Assembly: GCF_019320115.1 (NCBI RefSeq)
Contig: NC_089588.1
Span: 112,964,733 to 113,028,732 of the forward strand
Length of the DNA: 64,000 nt
Direction: 5' to 3'
DNA from: Miscanthus floridulus
Lineage: Eukaryota; Streptophyta; Magnoliopsida; Poales; Poaceae
Numbering within the stretch: position 1 is the first letter of the stretch; the number at the start of each line of letters is the position of its first letter. This document shows positions 45,661 to 56,093 of this stretch, in pieces. Made by a program: the position numbers and the translations under genes. The notes beneath the pieces are model-generated. The model did not search any database, was not told the origin of the DNA, and saw only the letters and a program-made list of their open reading frames with translations.

Positions 45661-45739
45661 AAGATTTCAAAGTTTAATGAGCATTATTGTTGAATATTTT
45701 TTCAGACAAAAGACTTCCATGCTTTCATTCTTGAAGGCA

Positions 45740-48700
45740 GTAAGAGAAATGAGCTGGGTACTTGTGACTTAGATGATGAAATGCCCAAGGGCAAGTTATG
45801 TATGAAAGAATGCCATTTTTTAAGAAACTATGTTCTCTTTAAAGAATGGCTTCAAAAGAAAAGAATTCTAAAATTGATCCAAGAAAAGAGATAGATCAAT
45901 GAGAGTCTTCATTGAGAAATGTCTTTTATGTACTCTCTGTGAAGAAGAATTTATTTTCAGTTTCACTTATGAGAGTTGTAAAAGTCATATACATGTTTAA
46001 TTTGACTAACATTGGATTACACATGTGTGTTAAAGAATATTCGGATTTATTTCTGAATTTGATGATTGAACACGAGCCAATCCTGGCAATTATGTCTGTT
46101 CAAGAGAACTATCTCGCATGGCGGGAAAAAGTTTGTGATAGTACCCGCATGGCGGGAAAAGTTTGAGATAATACCCGCATGACAGGGTAAAGTTGGCATA
46201 GTACATATGTTAACCAATCCTGCATGGCGGGAGAGTTTGGCATAGTACTTATCCCGCATGGCGGGAGGAGGATGTGATGATTCATATGCTCTAAAGAAAT
46301 ATCCCACACATGGAGAGAAGTTTGGGATAGCTCTTATGCTATTCTAGTATTTACCGTACACTCTGATTGTGTCATGGTCATAAGTACTCAATGAGTTTGA
46401 GAACAAAAGAAAGTTGCATGTGAACCAAGAGATAAGAATGATATGCAAGTGTGACTTGCAGAAGTATTGATAATAATAGACTATGTTGAGTTTTGAAGTA
46501 TAATGAGGAAAATGTACTCCCATACGAATTTTGTTTGCATGATGTAATCATGTGGATGAAGTAAGTAATCAAAGTTTCCTCATTCACAAGAGTTCTGAAT
46601 GTTTTGAAATTATGGTAGAAAAGTTCATACCACATTTCGAGGGGGAGAAATGTAAGATTAATTAAGAAAGACAATTAAGAAAGATACTTCCCCCCATACT
46701 TCAGATAATGCAATGCATACTATGCATTGAAGGTAAAAGTGATCTATAAAAGATGAATGTGATCGTTGAGGGAGTAAGACGGTCATAATAATGATACTCC
46801 TAAAGTAAAGAAATAGCTAAATTCTTGGACTTTTTATAGTTCCGATGGGAAGATAGCAAAGTCGGCTAGTATTCATACTGGACGAGTTCAGAGTTATCAA
46901 GATAGTGCTAAATGCGCCGTATGAGTTTTTTAGCAGATTAAACCCAAAATAAGAAATTTGAAGATACACCATCTTTACAGAAGATGGAGTAATCTGGGGG
47001 AGCATGGTATGTAGATACCTAAGGCTTGAATAGAAATGGGATTACATATCCACTACAGTGTTTATTAGAGCAACAAATTGCTTTATATGTGCTGATGTTG
47101 TATGACATATACAACACCAGATGTTAGCTCTTAAAGAGGATGAATAAGTAAACAAGGATCTTGTGATACAAGAGGCTATAGAACAATTGCCTTTTGGCAA
47201 TGAAGAGTAACAATAGCCCCATATGAAAGAAGTGCCACGAGACCCTAGAAGGTCTCAAAGAATAAGAAAATCAGATATTTCTGGTGACTAAGAAGTAAAA
47301 GTTAAGAAAGAAATTCAAATAGAGAGTGATTCCACCTCATTTGAAGAAGCCATGATAGGTGTTCACTCGTTTAAATGGCAAGAAGCAAAGGAACATGAAA
47401 TAAAATCGATAAATACCAACCATGTTTGGGACTTAGAAGAAATTCCTAATGGAGCCAAAACAGTAGGCTATAATGGGTCTACAAGACAAAGGTGACTCCA
47501 AAGAGAATATAGAAAGATATCCAAAGGGAATATGGAAAGCTATAAAGCGCCACTTGTGGTGAAATGATTTACATAAAGAGAAGGAATAGATTATAATGAG
47601 CATGTAAGGATTCTTTTAGAATCATAATGGTATTAGTGGCATATTACGATTTACAGTTTCATCAGAAGGATGTAAAGACACATTCCTCAACGGGGATTTG
47701 TATGGAAAAGTTTACATGGCATAACTCAAAAGTTTTTGTCGTGGAAGGAAAAGAACGTAAAGGGATGTTGCCTAAAGAAATCCATTTATGGATTAAAGTA
47801 AGCTTCAAGATAGTTGTTCTTGAAGCTTGACAGGACAATAAGAAAGTTTGGGTTTTAAAGAGAATGTAGAGGACAATTGTATTTATGCAAAGTTTAAACA
47901 TGGGAAATTTATTTTCCTAATCCTGCATGTGGGTAGCACCTTACTCGCTAGTAGTGGTGTTAATCTATTGTTGGAGAAGAAGCAGTTCTTGTCCTCAAGT
48001 TTCAATGAGAATGGTCTTGGTAAAGCATCATTCGTTCCAGGAATTGGAACTTAACGAGATAAAAGGAAAAGGGGTATTAGAACTATCTCAAGTGTATACT
48101 TAGAGAATATTCTAAAGAAATAAAGTATATATGTGAATGAACCTGCGCCTATTCCTATAGTCAAGGGTAATAGTTTTCTGGAACTTTCAGTGTTCCAAGA
48201 ATAAATGTGAGATCGATCAAATGGACGTCCTATATGCTTCAGCTATTGGAAGCTTACTGAATGCTTATAAGCAAGAACTTACCCTTACACAGTTTATGTA
48301 TCCGGGATGTTTTTGGCAGAAGTCCAGTCCAGATATAGATCACTGGAATGGAGTTGAGAATGTTTTGCAATTGTGCAAAGATTTATAGGCCTCATAGTGA
48401 GTAAGAAAGAATAAGTACTCTCAAATAGTTGTGGGTACAAATGTTAAATTTTGGCGAGATGTTTAGTGAAACCCACATAGTAGCTAACACTCGCAGTTGG
48501 AGTTTTATTGTGGAAAAGCTCCAAAGAAACAGTTGTGGTGTCATCAAAGATGCATACCCATGGTATAGCTTGTTATGAGGCTTAAGGACAGGCGAAATGG
48601 TTAAAAGAACTTACACCCAGAATTGATAATGGTATACAACAGCAATAACCATTTAAGAAGTTCGCTCCTATAACAACGGGTCAAGTGTGCTGCCAAACAC

Positions 48701-48950
48701 ATTGACGTTAAAGTTGTACGTTGTGAAGGAGAAAGTCCGGAATCATACTAAAAGTATTGAACATATAAATAACAAGCAAGTGCTTGCGGATCCACGTACA
48801 AAAGGCTTACCACCCAGTGTGTTTGGAGAACATACAGTCGACATGGGTTTATGGTATAGCCTATGATTTCCGGACAACAAAGGGCCCAAAGTTAAAGAAT
48901 CTATTTCAGAACAGAGATGTGTATTGTAGCTGTTAAGTCTATCGGCGATT
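45740..48950 (+). pseudogene. Element C copia gag end and pol, heavily decayed
   Basis: Recognisable remnants in order. An eroded gag zinc-knuckle tail (LFKEWLQKKR near 45850). Protease end NVFYVLSVKKNLFSVSL near 45915. RT start WQEAKEHEIKSINTNHVWDL near 47380. RT middle HQKDVKTHSSTG near 47655. Later pieces equivalent to the YVDD region, without a readable catalytic motif, near 47900. C-terminal AAKHIDVK near 48690 and ADPRTKGLP near 48790. Frames change many times and integrase is hardly detectable. It cannot be functional. Confidence 0.75.
46112..46275 (+). repeat. Minisatellite of the palindrome CCCGCATGGCGGG
   Basis: Five units at about 46115, 46146, 46176, 46217 and 46253 contain YCCCGCATGGCGGGA or a mutated form, joined by 'AAAGTTTG.GATAGTA'-type spacers. 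CCCGC and GCGGG pair around an ATG loop, so each unit is a hairpin. It interrupts the pol remnant. Confidence 0.85.
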
Positions 48951-49064
48951 GACCGTGACGATGAAGCATGCTCTATGCACTAATCTGTGATGGAACAAAT
49001 AAAAGTAAAAATGATTAAAGTCAAAGTTTAAAGTTAAAGTATGAGTTGAGATCAAGGGGGAGAA

Positions 49065-49527
49065 TGTTGGTTTGATCTCCCAACCACAGTGACCCAACGG
49101 CCACTTGGGCCTTGACCTCGCGCCCTGATCGGGGGCGCCCAGTCCATCTATGGCTGGCGGGCCCCTGTCACACTGCGCATTAAATAGAGGTGGGGTCGGC
49201 GGCTCTCAGTACGAGGTTCGCCTGAGCCGTACGCCCCACCTAGAAACCCTACTCCGATCTAACAGAGGGGCGCAGCCAGTGACGGGAAGCACCGCTGCCG
49301 CCACGCCATTGCCTCCACCATCGCCGGTCTCCACCGCTACTCCGACCGTCGCTGCCATGCGCAGATCTTCATCGATGAACCAACGAAGGCAGGGAGCTCC
49401 TCCGACGGTCAGATGCTTCTACTCTCTCTCTGTCTCCTACTCCCGAATGAAGCTCTAGGTGTATTTGATTCAACTGATAAAGAAATCACCCACTGATCTA
49501 CTCCTAGACGATCTAAAGAATTTCACA
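49065..49527 (+). repeat. 3' LTR of element C
   Basis: A near copy of 43261-43725, preceded by ATCAAGGGGGAGAA. Confidence 0.93.
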
Positions 49528-49734
49528 AGTAGGTCCAGCTGAAAACTCGCCCGAAATTTGCGGTCAACAACAGGGCTGCGCTCGTGCCGTGGGACAGGGG
49601 CATACCCATAAGATGCACGATTGCTTTAATCATAAGCAGTAAAAAAACTAGATAAATTCTATATGAATAGCATAAGAACCGGATTAGCTCCAAGAGAAAT
49701 CACATGTAATTCCTCCTATAGGAAACAATAGGGG

Positions 49735-49896
49735 CGTACCCAGTGCAGAGAGTTCCCGCTCTGTGCGGGGTCTAGGGAAGGGTGTCAGTGGCAAGCCTTA
49801 CTCTCGCCTGTGCAATGCGAGGAGACCGCGACTCGAACCTAGGAGCTTCCAGTCACAGGCGGTAAGACTCTACCGCTTGCACCAGGCCCGCCCTTG
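49735..49896 (-). mobile_element. tRNA-derived SINE
   Basis: On the minus strand GGGCCTGGTGCAAGCGGTAG (A-box region) is followed about 35 bases on by GGTTCGAGTCGCGG (B-box), then a body with 'GACACCCTTCCC' and 'CTCTGCACTGGGTACGCCC'. This is a common grass SINE layout. Without an acceptor stem it is not a tRNA gene. Target duplications were not resolved. Confidence 0.8.
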
Positions 49897-51765
49897 ATCA
49901 AAAAGAAAAAATGGTCCAAATTGAAAATATCAGCATATATGCCCAATAACAACTACATGCATGTCAGATTCAAGCTCTACTTGTTCTAGTAGATCCAACA
50001 TAAAGGGGGGGTCTATGCAAACACATCTACTTGAAGAAAATATAGTGCCTACACCAGATGTGGTATTTTGATTGGCCTAATATATTGGTTTGAACAAAGC
50101 AAGTATGCCAATTCAGAGTACGGGTATGTGAAATTTCAGTACACTGCACGCTGCCATCCATGGGCAGTCATTTCAGGCAACTCACTCATCTATAACTATG
50201 TTTCTCCTACTTACTAATTAGCTACATCAGTTTCACTTATTTCTATGTGCAAAATGGACACAAATTAGCGGCCTACAGTTGTATTCAGTGATCTGTGCTC
50301 ACCATTCAGTTTGTGCTTTATATATGTTGGTAAACTCACGTACATTTGGTACTATTGCTGTGTATCATTTACTGGAAGCCCAAAACCATCTAATCTTCAA
50401 AAAATCACGATCATGCCTAGGCATGAAAAACTAATGAATGGAATCCACAGGAAACGAGTCACAGCACTGCAAGGGGAAAAAACAGGGAGCACTCATCTGT
50501 ACGTGATGTGCGCAGGAGCAGGTGATGAGTCACAGCACTGCAAGGGGAAAAAACAGGACGGGATCCGCACGGCGGGAGTGAGGCATCGCGTCGTCGTCGT
50601 CGCCTCTTTCCTCCACATCGGATGTCAGCCAGCGAAATCGCTAGCCGTTGGGGACACCCTAATAATCACCGATGTACACTAGTAGCTAATAGTAAATTTA
50701 TATAGCGACTGTCAAATTTTATAGGGGTCGGCTGACCCCAACTTAGTTTTTGAGACACTAAACAATTTTGAAATGAATAACTTGAAAAGAGTTATATACC
50801 ACGGAGTGCTCTACAATTCTGATTAAATCATGTGAATATCTGAGTCGTTAAAATAAAATTATTTTAAATGAGAAAATTTAGAATACAATTTTAGGATTTT
50901 CTTTTAAAATAGAAAACTTGTTTGCTGGACGGACGACACGGCTGGGCCATCCAGCCAATCCCGTCAAGAATCCATCCAGATGCGGACGATAGTAAAAAAA
51001 ACATCCTCCGCAACAGAGATTCGTACGCCCCGCCGCCGCCACCGCCACCCAACTAATCCGCCAGCTAACTGCCACCTTTTTTTTTCTTCCATTCAATCCC
51101 CAGAGGTAGGACGGCCGTGGCAGCTACAAATGGAGTAGAAGTACCTCTTCACCATCGTGTTCATCGTGAGTTCAAGTAATCCTAGTCTTGCTTTGGAACG
51201 ATCCAAGGTTTTACCATTTCAACTATTGTGCTACATATCCGTCCTAAAGAGATCCCGTTCTGAGTTAATTGATTAAGTTTGTAAAAAAGATTCTTAATAT
51301 TTATGAGTTCAAATGATTGTCTAATAAATATTTAAATACTTCTCGTTTATAGATTTAGTTAAAATTATAAATCGCTTGAATTTTTTTTTTAAAAAAAAAC
51401 GAGATTGCTAACCGTTTAGAGGTGGGAGTACTATATTTTGCTCAACTCCACCACTTTCTCAAAAGAACATATCACAGATGCTCGTACTCAACTTCAAGCA
51501 CGTACAGTCACATCAATCTTATAAATTCACACGCACACATCCAAACAAGAACATTCAAGATGGCGGACTGGCACATCTTTAGAGCTCTATATATTAACCA
51601 AGCATGTGTCTTTAATTATGATTTGATGTTTTCAATAGTATATACAAAAAACACAGTTACGAAATAGACTTAGATAAATCTCAATCAATATATTGATTAT
51701 TTCTGGAAAGTTGCACACGCCGGTATCAAAGCTAGTTATCAAGCTAAGTACAACTCATATGTAGT
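49897..51765. other. Intergenic sequence, no gene
   Basis: A 31-bp direct repeat GAGTCACAGCACTGCAAGGG(GAAAAAACAGG) occurs at 50457 and 50527. About 51000-51070 is a short GC-rich patch. About 51380-51400 is an A/T homopolymer pair. I found no supported gene. Confidence 0.4.
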
Positions 51766-52195
51766 CTAGAAGATGGCACCTCCAACGAAGGGTTGCTGCC
51801 AGGACAAGGCAGGGTTCATCAAAGATATCTGGTTGAATGGCAACAATTGTTGCTGCTGCAGGAAGGCAGCAACCCATGGTTTAGCAAATGCCAGTGGGTT
51901 AACCGGAAGCAGCTGTTGTTGTTGCAGGCATGCAGCGGTGTTCACCACAGCTAGTTGGTTGAATGGAAGCAGCTGTTGCTGTTGCAAGTAGGCGGTAGGG
52001 TTCGCCATGGCTAGTTGTTGCAGGTATGCAGCGGCGTTGGCCGCAGCCAGTGGGTTGGATGCAAGCAGGTGTTGTTGCAGGTTGGCAGCAGGGTTTGCCA
52101 TGACTATTGACTAACTGCGGATACGACCTGTTGCAGTTGTTGTTGTTGCTGGTATGCAGCCGCGTTCACCAGAGCCAGTGTCAACCATGTCAGAT
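51766..52195 (-). pseudogene. Alpha-prolamin (kafirin/zein-type) C-terminal fragment
   Basis: The minus strand encodes several copies of the alpha-prolamin repeat (YLQQQQLLPFNQL and variants) and the characteristic C-terminus FNQISLMNPALSWQQP...VGGAIF, stopping at 51766. The frame is open from 52101. Before that the repeat continues in another frame (52190-52105, ALVNAAAYQQQQQLQQ), with a stop and a one-base shift. Everything upstream, including the signal peptide and N-terminal domain, is missing at about 52195. A full gene would encode roughly 240-270 residues of seed storage protein targeted to ER protein bodies. The C-terminus is kafirin-like, which points to Andropogoneae. Confidence 0.9.
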
Positions 52196-52199
52196 AGGA

Positions 52200-52545
52200 T
52201 ATTACATTTGTTTGTATATTTCTGTCCGGATTCGGATTCGAATACGGATAGTGTCAACCATGTCGGATAGGATATGATTTAATATCGACATCATAAATAT
52301 GTGATTTGAGTATTCGAATACGGATACGGTTCCTTGATTTGTCGAGTGCTTGTCTGGCTTGACAGAGTTCCTTAATTTGTCGAGTGCTTGTCTGGCTTTC
52401 ATCTGCGCCGTGTAAACAACTTGGGGTATGTAGATCGTTGTCTTGACAGAGTTCCTTGATTTGTCGAGTGCTTGTCTGGCTTTCATCTATGCTATGTAAA
52501 CAACTCGGGGTATGTAGATCGTTGTCTTGACAGCCTTCTTAGTCT
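52200..52545. repeat. Short direct repeats beside the prolamin fragment
   Basis: AGTGTCAACCATGTC.GATAGGATAT occurs at 52180 and 52248. A ~116-bp unit with TTGTCGAGTGCTTGTCTGGC recurs at about 52338, 52377 and 52459, with a partial 'GGGGTATGTAGATCGTTGTC' spacer at 52425 and 52507. No gene. Confidence 0.75.
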
Positions 52546-52554
52546 CGTCGGTAT

Positions 52555-53770
52555 TGAAAAGACTTAGGACCGGCAGGCTCAAGCATCTTTTCAGCTATTT
52601 CGCTCTCATATGGTGAGCTCAAGCATCTTCAGCTTTTTTGTTCTCGTCTGGTGAGCTCAAGCATCTTTTCAACTTTTTGCTCAACTCAGGATGTGGCCAG
52701 CATCTGGCACTTGCCCTGGTTGTGAAAACAACTCAGGACCGGTTCGGGTGTTAGCTTATCAGCTTTCTTACCCTCATCAGCGGGCTCAAGCATCTTTTTA
52801 GTTTTTTTGCTCTTGGCCGATAGGCTCAGGCATAATTTCAGCCATTTTGCTCTTTGTCCGGTGAGCTCAAGCATCTTTTTAGCTTTTTTGCTCAACTCGG
52901 GAGGTGGCCAGCATCTGGCACTTGCCCTGGTTGTGAAAACAACTCAAGACTGGTTCGGGTGTTAGCTTTTCAGCTTTTTACCCTCATCGGAGGGCTTAAG
53001 CATCTTTTCAGCTTTTTTGCTCTCGGCCGGTAGGCTCAGGCATAATTTCAGCCATTTTGCTCTTTGTCTGGTGAGCTCAAGCATCTTTTTAGCTTTTTTT
53101 GCTCAACTTGGGATGTGGCCAGCATCTGGCACTTGCCCTGGTTGTGAAAACAACTCAGGACCGGTTCAGGTGTTAGCTTATCAGCTTTCTTACCCTCATC
53201 AGCGGGCTCAAGTATCTTTTCAGCTTTTTTGCTCTCGTCCGGTAGGCTCAGGCATAATTTTAGCCATTTTGCTCTTTGTCCGGTGAGCTCAAGCATCTTT
53301 TCAGCTTTTTACTCAACTCGGGAGGTGGCCAGCATCTGGCACTTGTCCTAGTTGTGAAAACAACTCAGGACCGATTCGGGTGTTAGCTTATCAGCTTTCT
53401 TACCCTCATCGGCGGGCTCAAACATCTTTTCAGCTTTTTTGCTCTCGGCCGGTAGGCTCAGGCATAATTTAAGCCATTTTGCTCTTTGTCCGGTGAGCTC
53501 AAGCATCTTTTTAGCTTTTTTGCTCAACTCGGGAGGTGGGCAGTATCTGGCACTTGCCCTGGTTGTGAAAACAACTCAGGACCGGTTCGGGTGTTAGCTT
53601 ATCAGCTTTCTTACCCTCATCGACGGGCTCAAGCATCTTTTCAGCTTTTTTTTGCTCTCGGTCGGTAGGCTCAGGCATAATTTCAGCCATTTTGCTCTTA
53701 TTTTGTTTTGAAAACAACTCGGGGCAAGCCATAATAAGACAAATGTTGTCGAGGAACACCATCTTTATTG
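52555..53770. repeat. 211-bp tandem array, about 5 copies, 3' of Tat pol
   Basis: GTGGCCAGCATCTGGCACTT recurs at 52693, 52904, 53115, 53325 and (mutated) 53536, spacing 210-211 bp. Each unit has GGTGAGCTCAAGCATCTTTT and TTGTGAAAACAACTCAGGAC. On the minus strand units are mostly open and Lys-rich, but 211 is not a multiple of three and the frame is not kept. It directly follows the integrase stop of the Tat element, so it is probably its 3' untranslated region. Confidence 0.9.
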
Positions 53771-53828
53771 ATCATGAACGTTGATCTCTTGTGGCTTTTT
53801 TGTATATAGATTCTTCCTTGAGTTGTTT

Positions 53829-56093
53829 TCATGCGTAGAATCTTCTTAGTTGGCTGATGTGCCATGTATTGTTGACTTCTGTTCCATCTTCAGTCATCAA
53901 TTCGTACGTGCCTGGTCCGGTGACTTTTGCGACAATAAAAGGACCTTCCCATGGGCTGAGTAGTTTATGGCGTCCGTCAGTTTTTTGTATTCTTCGTAGT
54001 ACTAGGTCTCTAATTTGGAGTGATCGAGGCCGGGTACTCTTGTTGTAGTGGTGTCTTAGACCTTGGAGGTATCGAGCTGATTGAAGGGTAGCATTTACTC
54101 TGACTTATTCTGTGCTGTCGAGTTCTAATCTCCATGTGTGTTCTGCTTCTCCTTCATCATATTGCTCTATCCTTGGTGATGTCCAGATTAGGTCGGCAGA
54201 TAGTACAACTTCTAATCCGTAAACTAGGAAAAAAGATGAGTATCTAGTGGCTCCGCTTATTTGAGTTCGTAGCCCCCATACTACTTTGGGCAATTCTTCA
54301 ATCCATTTGGATCCATAGTCCACTAGTTCTTCATACAATCTAGGTTTTAATCCGGCTAGTATGAGTCCGTTAGCCCTTTCTACTTGTCCGTTAGCTTCTG
54401 GATGTGCGATCGATGCGTAATCTATGCTGAAGCCGCAATCCTATGCCCTGACTTTGGAATTCTGTAGCTATGAAGGGAGAACCCAAATCTGTGATGATTC
54501 GATTAGGCATGCCGAAGCGGTGCATAATGTCTTGGATGAACTCGACTGCTTTGGTTGCGCTATATTTCGCGAGTGGTTTGTATTCAATCCACTTGGTGAA
54601 CTTGTCAATTGCTACAAAGATGTACTTGAAACCGCCCTTTGCTTCTTGAGAGGTCCTACTTGAACCAGCCCCCAGCAGGAGAAAGGCCAAGCGGGTGGGA
54701 TGCAGATGAGATTGTAAGCTGGGACGTGAGCTTGTCTTGCGAACATTTGACAACCTTTGCATTTTCTGACGAGTTCTTCTGCGTCTTTCAAAGCAGTTGG
54801 CCAGTAGAACCCGGTGTGGAATACTTTGCCGACTAGTGTTCTTGAAGCGGCATGATTTTCACAGCAACCTGAGTGTATTTCGTCTAAGATCTCTTTGCTT
54901 TTTTTAGATGAGACACATTTTAGGAGTACTCCTGATGATGCAGCTCTTCTGTAGAGTTTGTCTCCTACTAGGACGTAGTTCTTACTTCTGCGAACAACTC
55001 GGGTAGCTTCTTCTTTGTCTGCTGGCAACTTATTTTCTTTGATATAATCAATAAAAACCTGGGTCCATGAGGTGGTGATTACCAAAATCTGGGTGCCTTT
55101 AGCTGGGAGTTCAGGGGTTATCTCACCGGGTTGTTTGATAGAGGGAGCTGATAACTCCTCTACGAATACGCTGGGTGGGACCTTCACCCTGTCTGATCCG
55201 AGCTTGGCGAGGACATCCGCTGCAATATTTGAATCGCGCAGGACATGTAGAATTTCTAAACCTTGAAAATGTTTTTTGAGTTTTCGTATTTCAGTGCAGT
55301 AAGCGCCCATGTTGTCTTTGGTGTAGTCCCAATCTTTGTTGACTTGGTTGATGACTACTGCCAAATCGCCGTAGACGAGTAGTCGCTTGATCCCGAGGGT
55401 AATTGCTACTCGGAGCCCGTGGATGAGGGTTTCGTATTCTGCTTCATTGTTTGTAGCTTGCCATAATATCTGAAGGACATATTTGAGTTGTTTTCCATCT
55501 AGAGAGATGAAGAGAACGCCTACACAGGCTCCGCCTAGTTTAAGTGATCCATCAAAGTATATCTTCCAATAGTCGAGGATGGTATTTGACATAGGTTGTT
55601 GAATTTCTGTCCACTCGGCAACAAAATCGACAAGGGCTTGAGACTTGATTGCCTTCCGTGGGGTGAAATCGACGTTGAGAGCACCAAGTTCAACTGCCCA
55701 CTTAGATATGCGCCCCGTTGCGTCTCTATTATGTAGGATGTCTCTGAATGGGAAATCTGTCACCACGGTAATCTTGTGGCTTTCAAAATAGTGGCGAAGC
55801 TTGCGGGAAGTGATCAGGAGGGAGTAGAGTAGTTTTTGTACATGCGGGTACCGGATCTTTGATTCTAACAGTACTTCGCTGATGTAGTATACGGGGCGTT
55901 GTACTTTATATACGCGCCCTTCTTCTTCTCTCTCTACAACTATCGCTGTACTAATTATAGTAGAAGTTGTCGCAATGTACAGCATCATGTCTTCATATTT
56001 CTTTGGAGGTGTGCGGACAGACGAGGAGGTGAGGTATGCCTTAAGTCTTTCAAAAGCATCCTTGGCTTCCTCTGTCCACTCGAACTTGCCCGT
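53829..56093 (-). pseudogene. Tat-lineage gypsy pol, 3' half (RNase H, second RNase H, integrase)
   Basis: On the minus strand a 458-codon frame (55988-54612) has the RT-linked RNase H end (KLRHYFESHKITVVTDF), then a second RNase H-like domain starting YFDGSLKLGGACVG with NNEAEYETLIHGL and VYGDLAVVINQV, then the integrase zinc finger (EIHSGCCENHA...CKGCQMF). The duplicated RNase H marks the Tat lineage. After frame changes come core pieces (TKWIEYKPLAKYS, IITDLGSPFI near 54500) and a C-terminal WGLRTQISGAT near 54280. The last piece, TWHISQLRRFYA, stops at 53829. The RT is cut off at 56093 by element D (the EWTEEAKDAFERLKAY stretch runs up to the insertion). Several stops make it inactive. 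Confidence 0.88.

Larger units (their letters stand above)
43261..49527 (+). mobile_element. Element C: old Ty1/copia element with two LTRs
   Basis: LTRs of 465 and 463 bp are at 43261-43725 and 49065-49527. Flanks AGTAA (43256-43260) and AGTAG (49528-49532) are probably the target duplication with one change. A primer binding site TGGTATCAGAGCC is at 43727-43739 and a purine tract AAGGGGGAGAA lies just before the 3' LTR. The internal 5.3 kb has a decayed pol and no recognisable gag N-terminus. In its place are a GC-rich block and a hairpin array. The LTRs are nearly identical, yet pol is badly eroded. This suggests a nonautonomous copy moved by another element, or gene conversion of the LTRs. 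Confidence 0.9.

Noticed and set aside
52686..53762. Lys-rich repeated ORFs on the minus strand as a repeat protein
   Set aside because: The 211-bp unit is not a multiple of three, frames change between units, and the array sits after the integrase stop.
52555..53770. CRISPR array
   Set aside because: The 211-bp period has no short repeats with unique spacers, and the genome is a plant.
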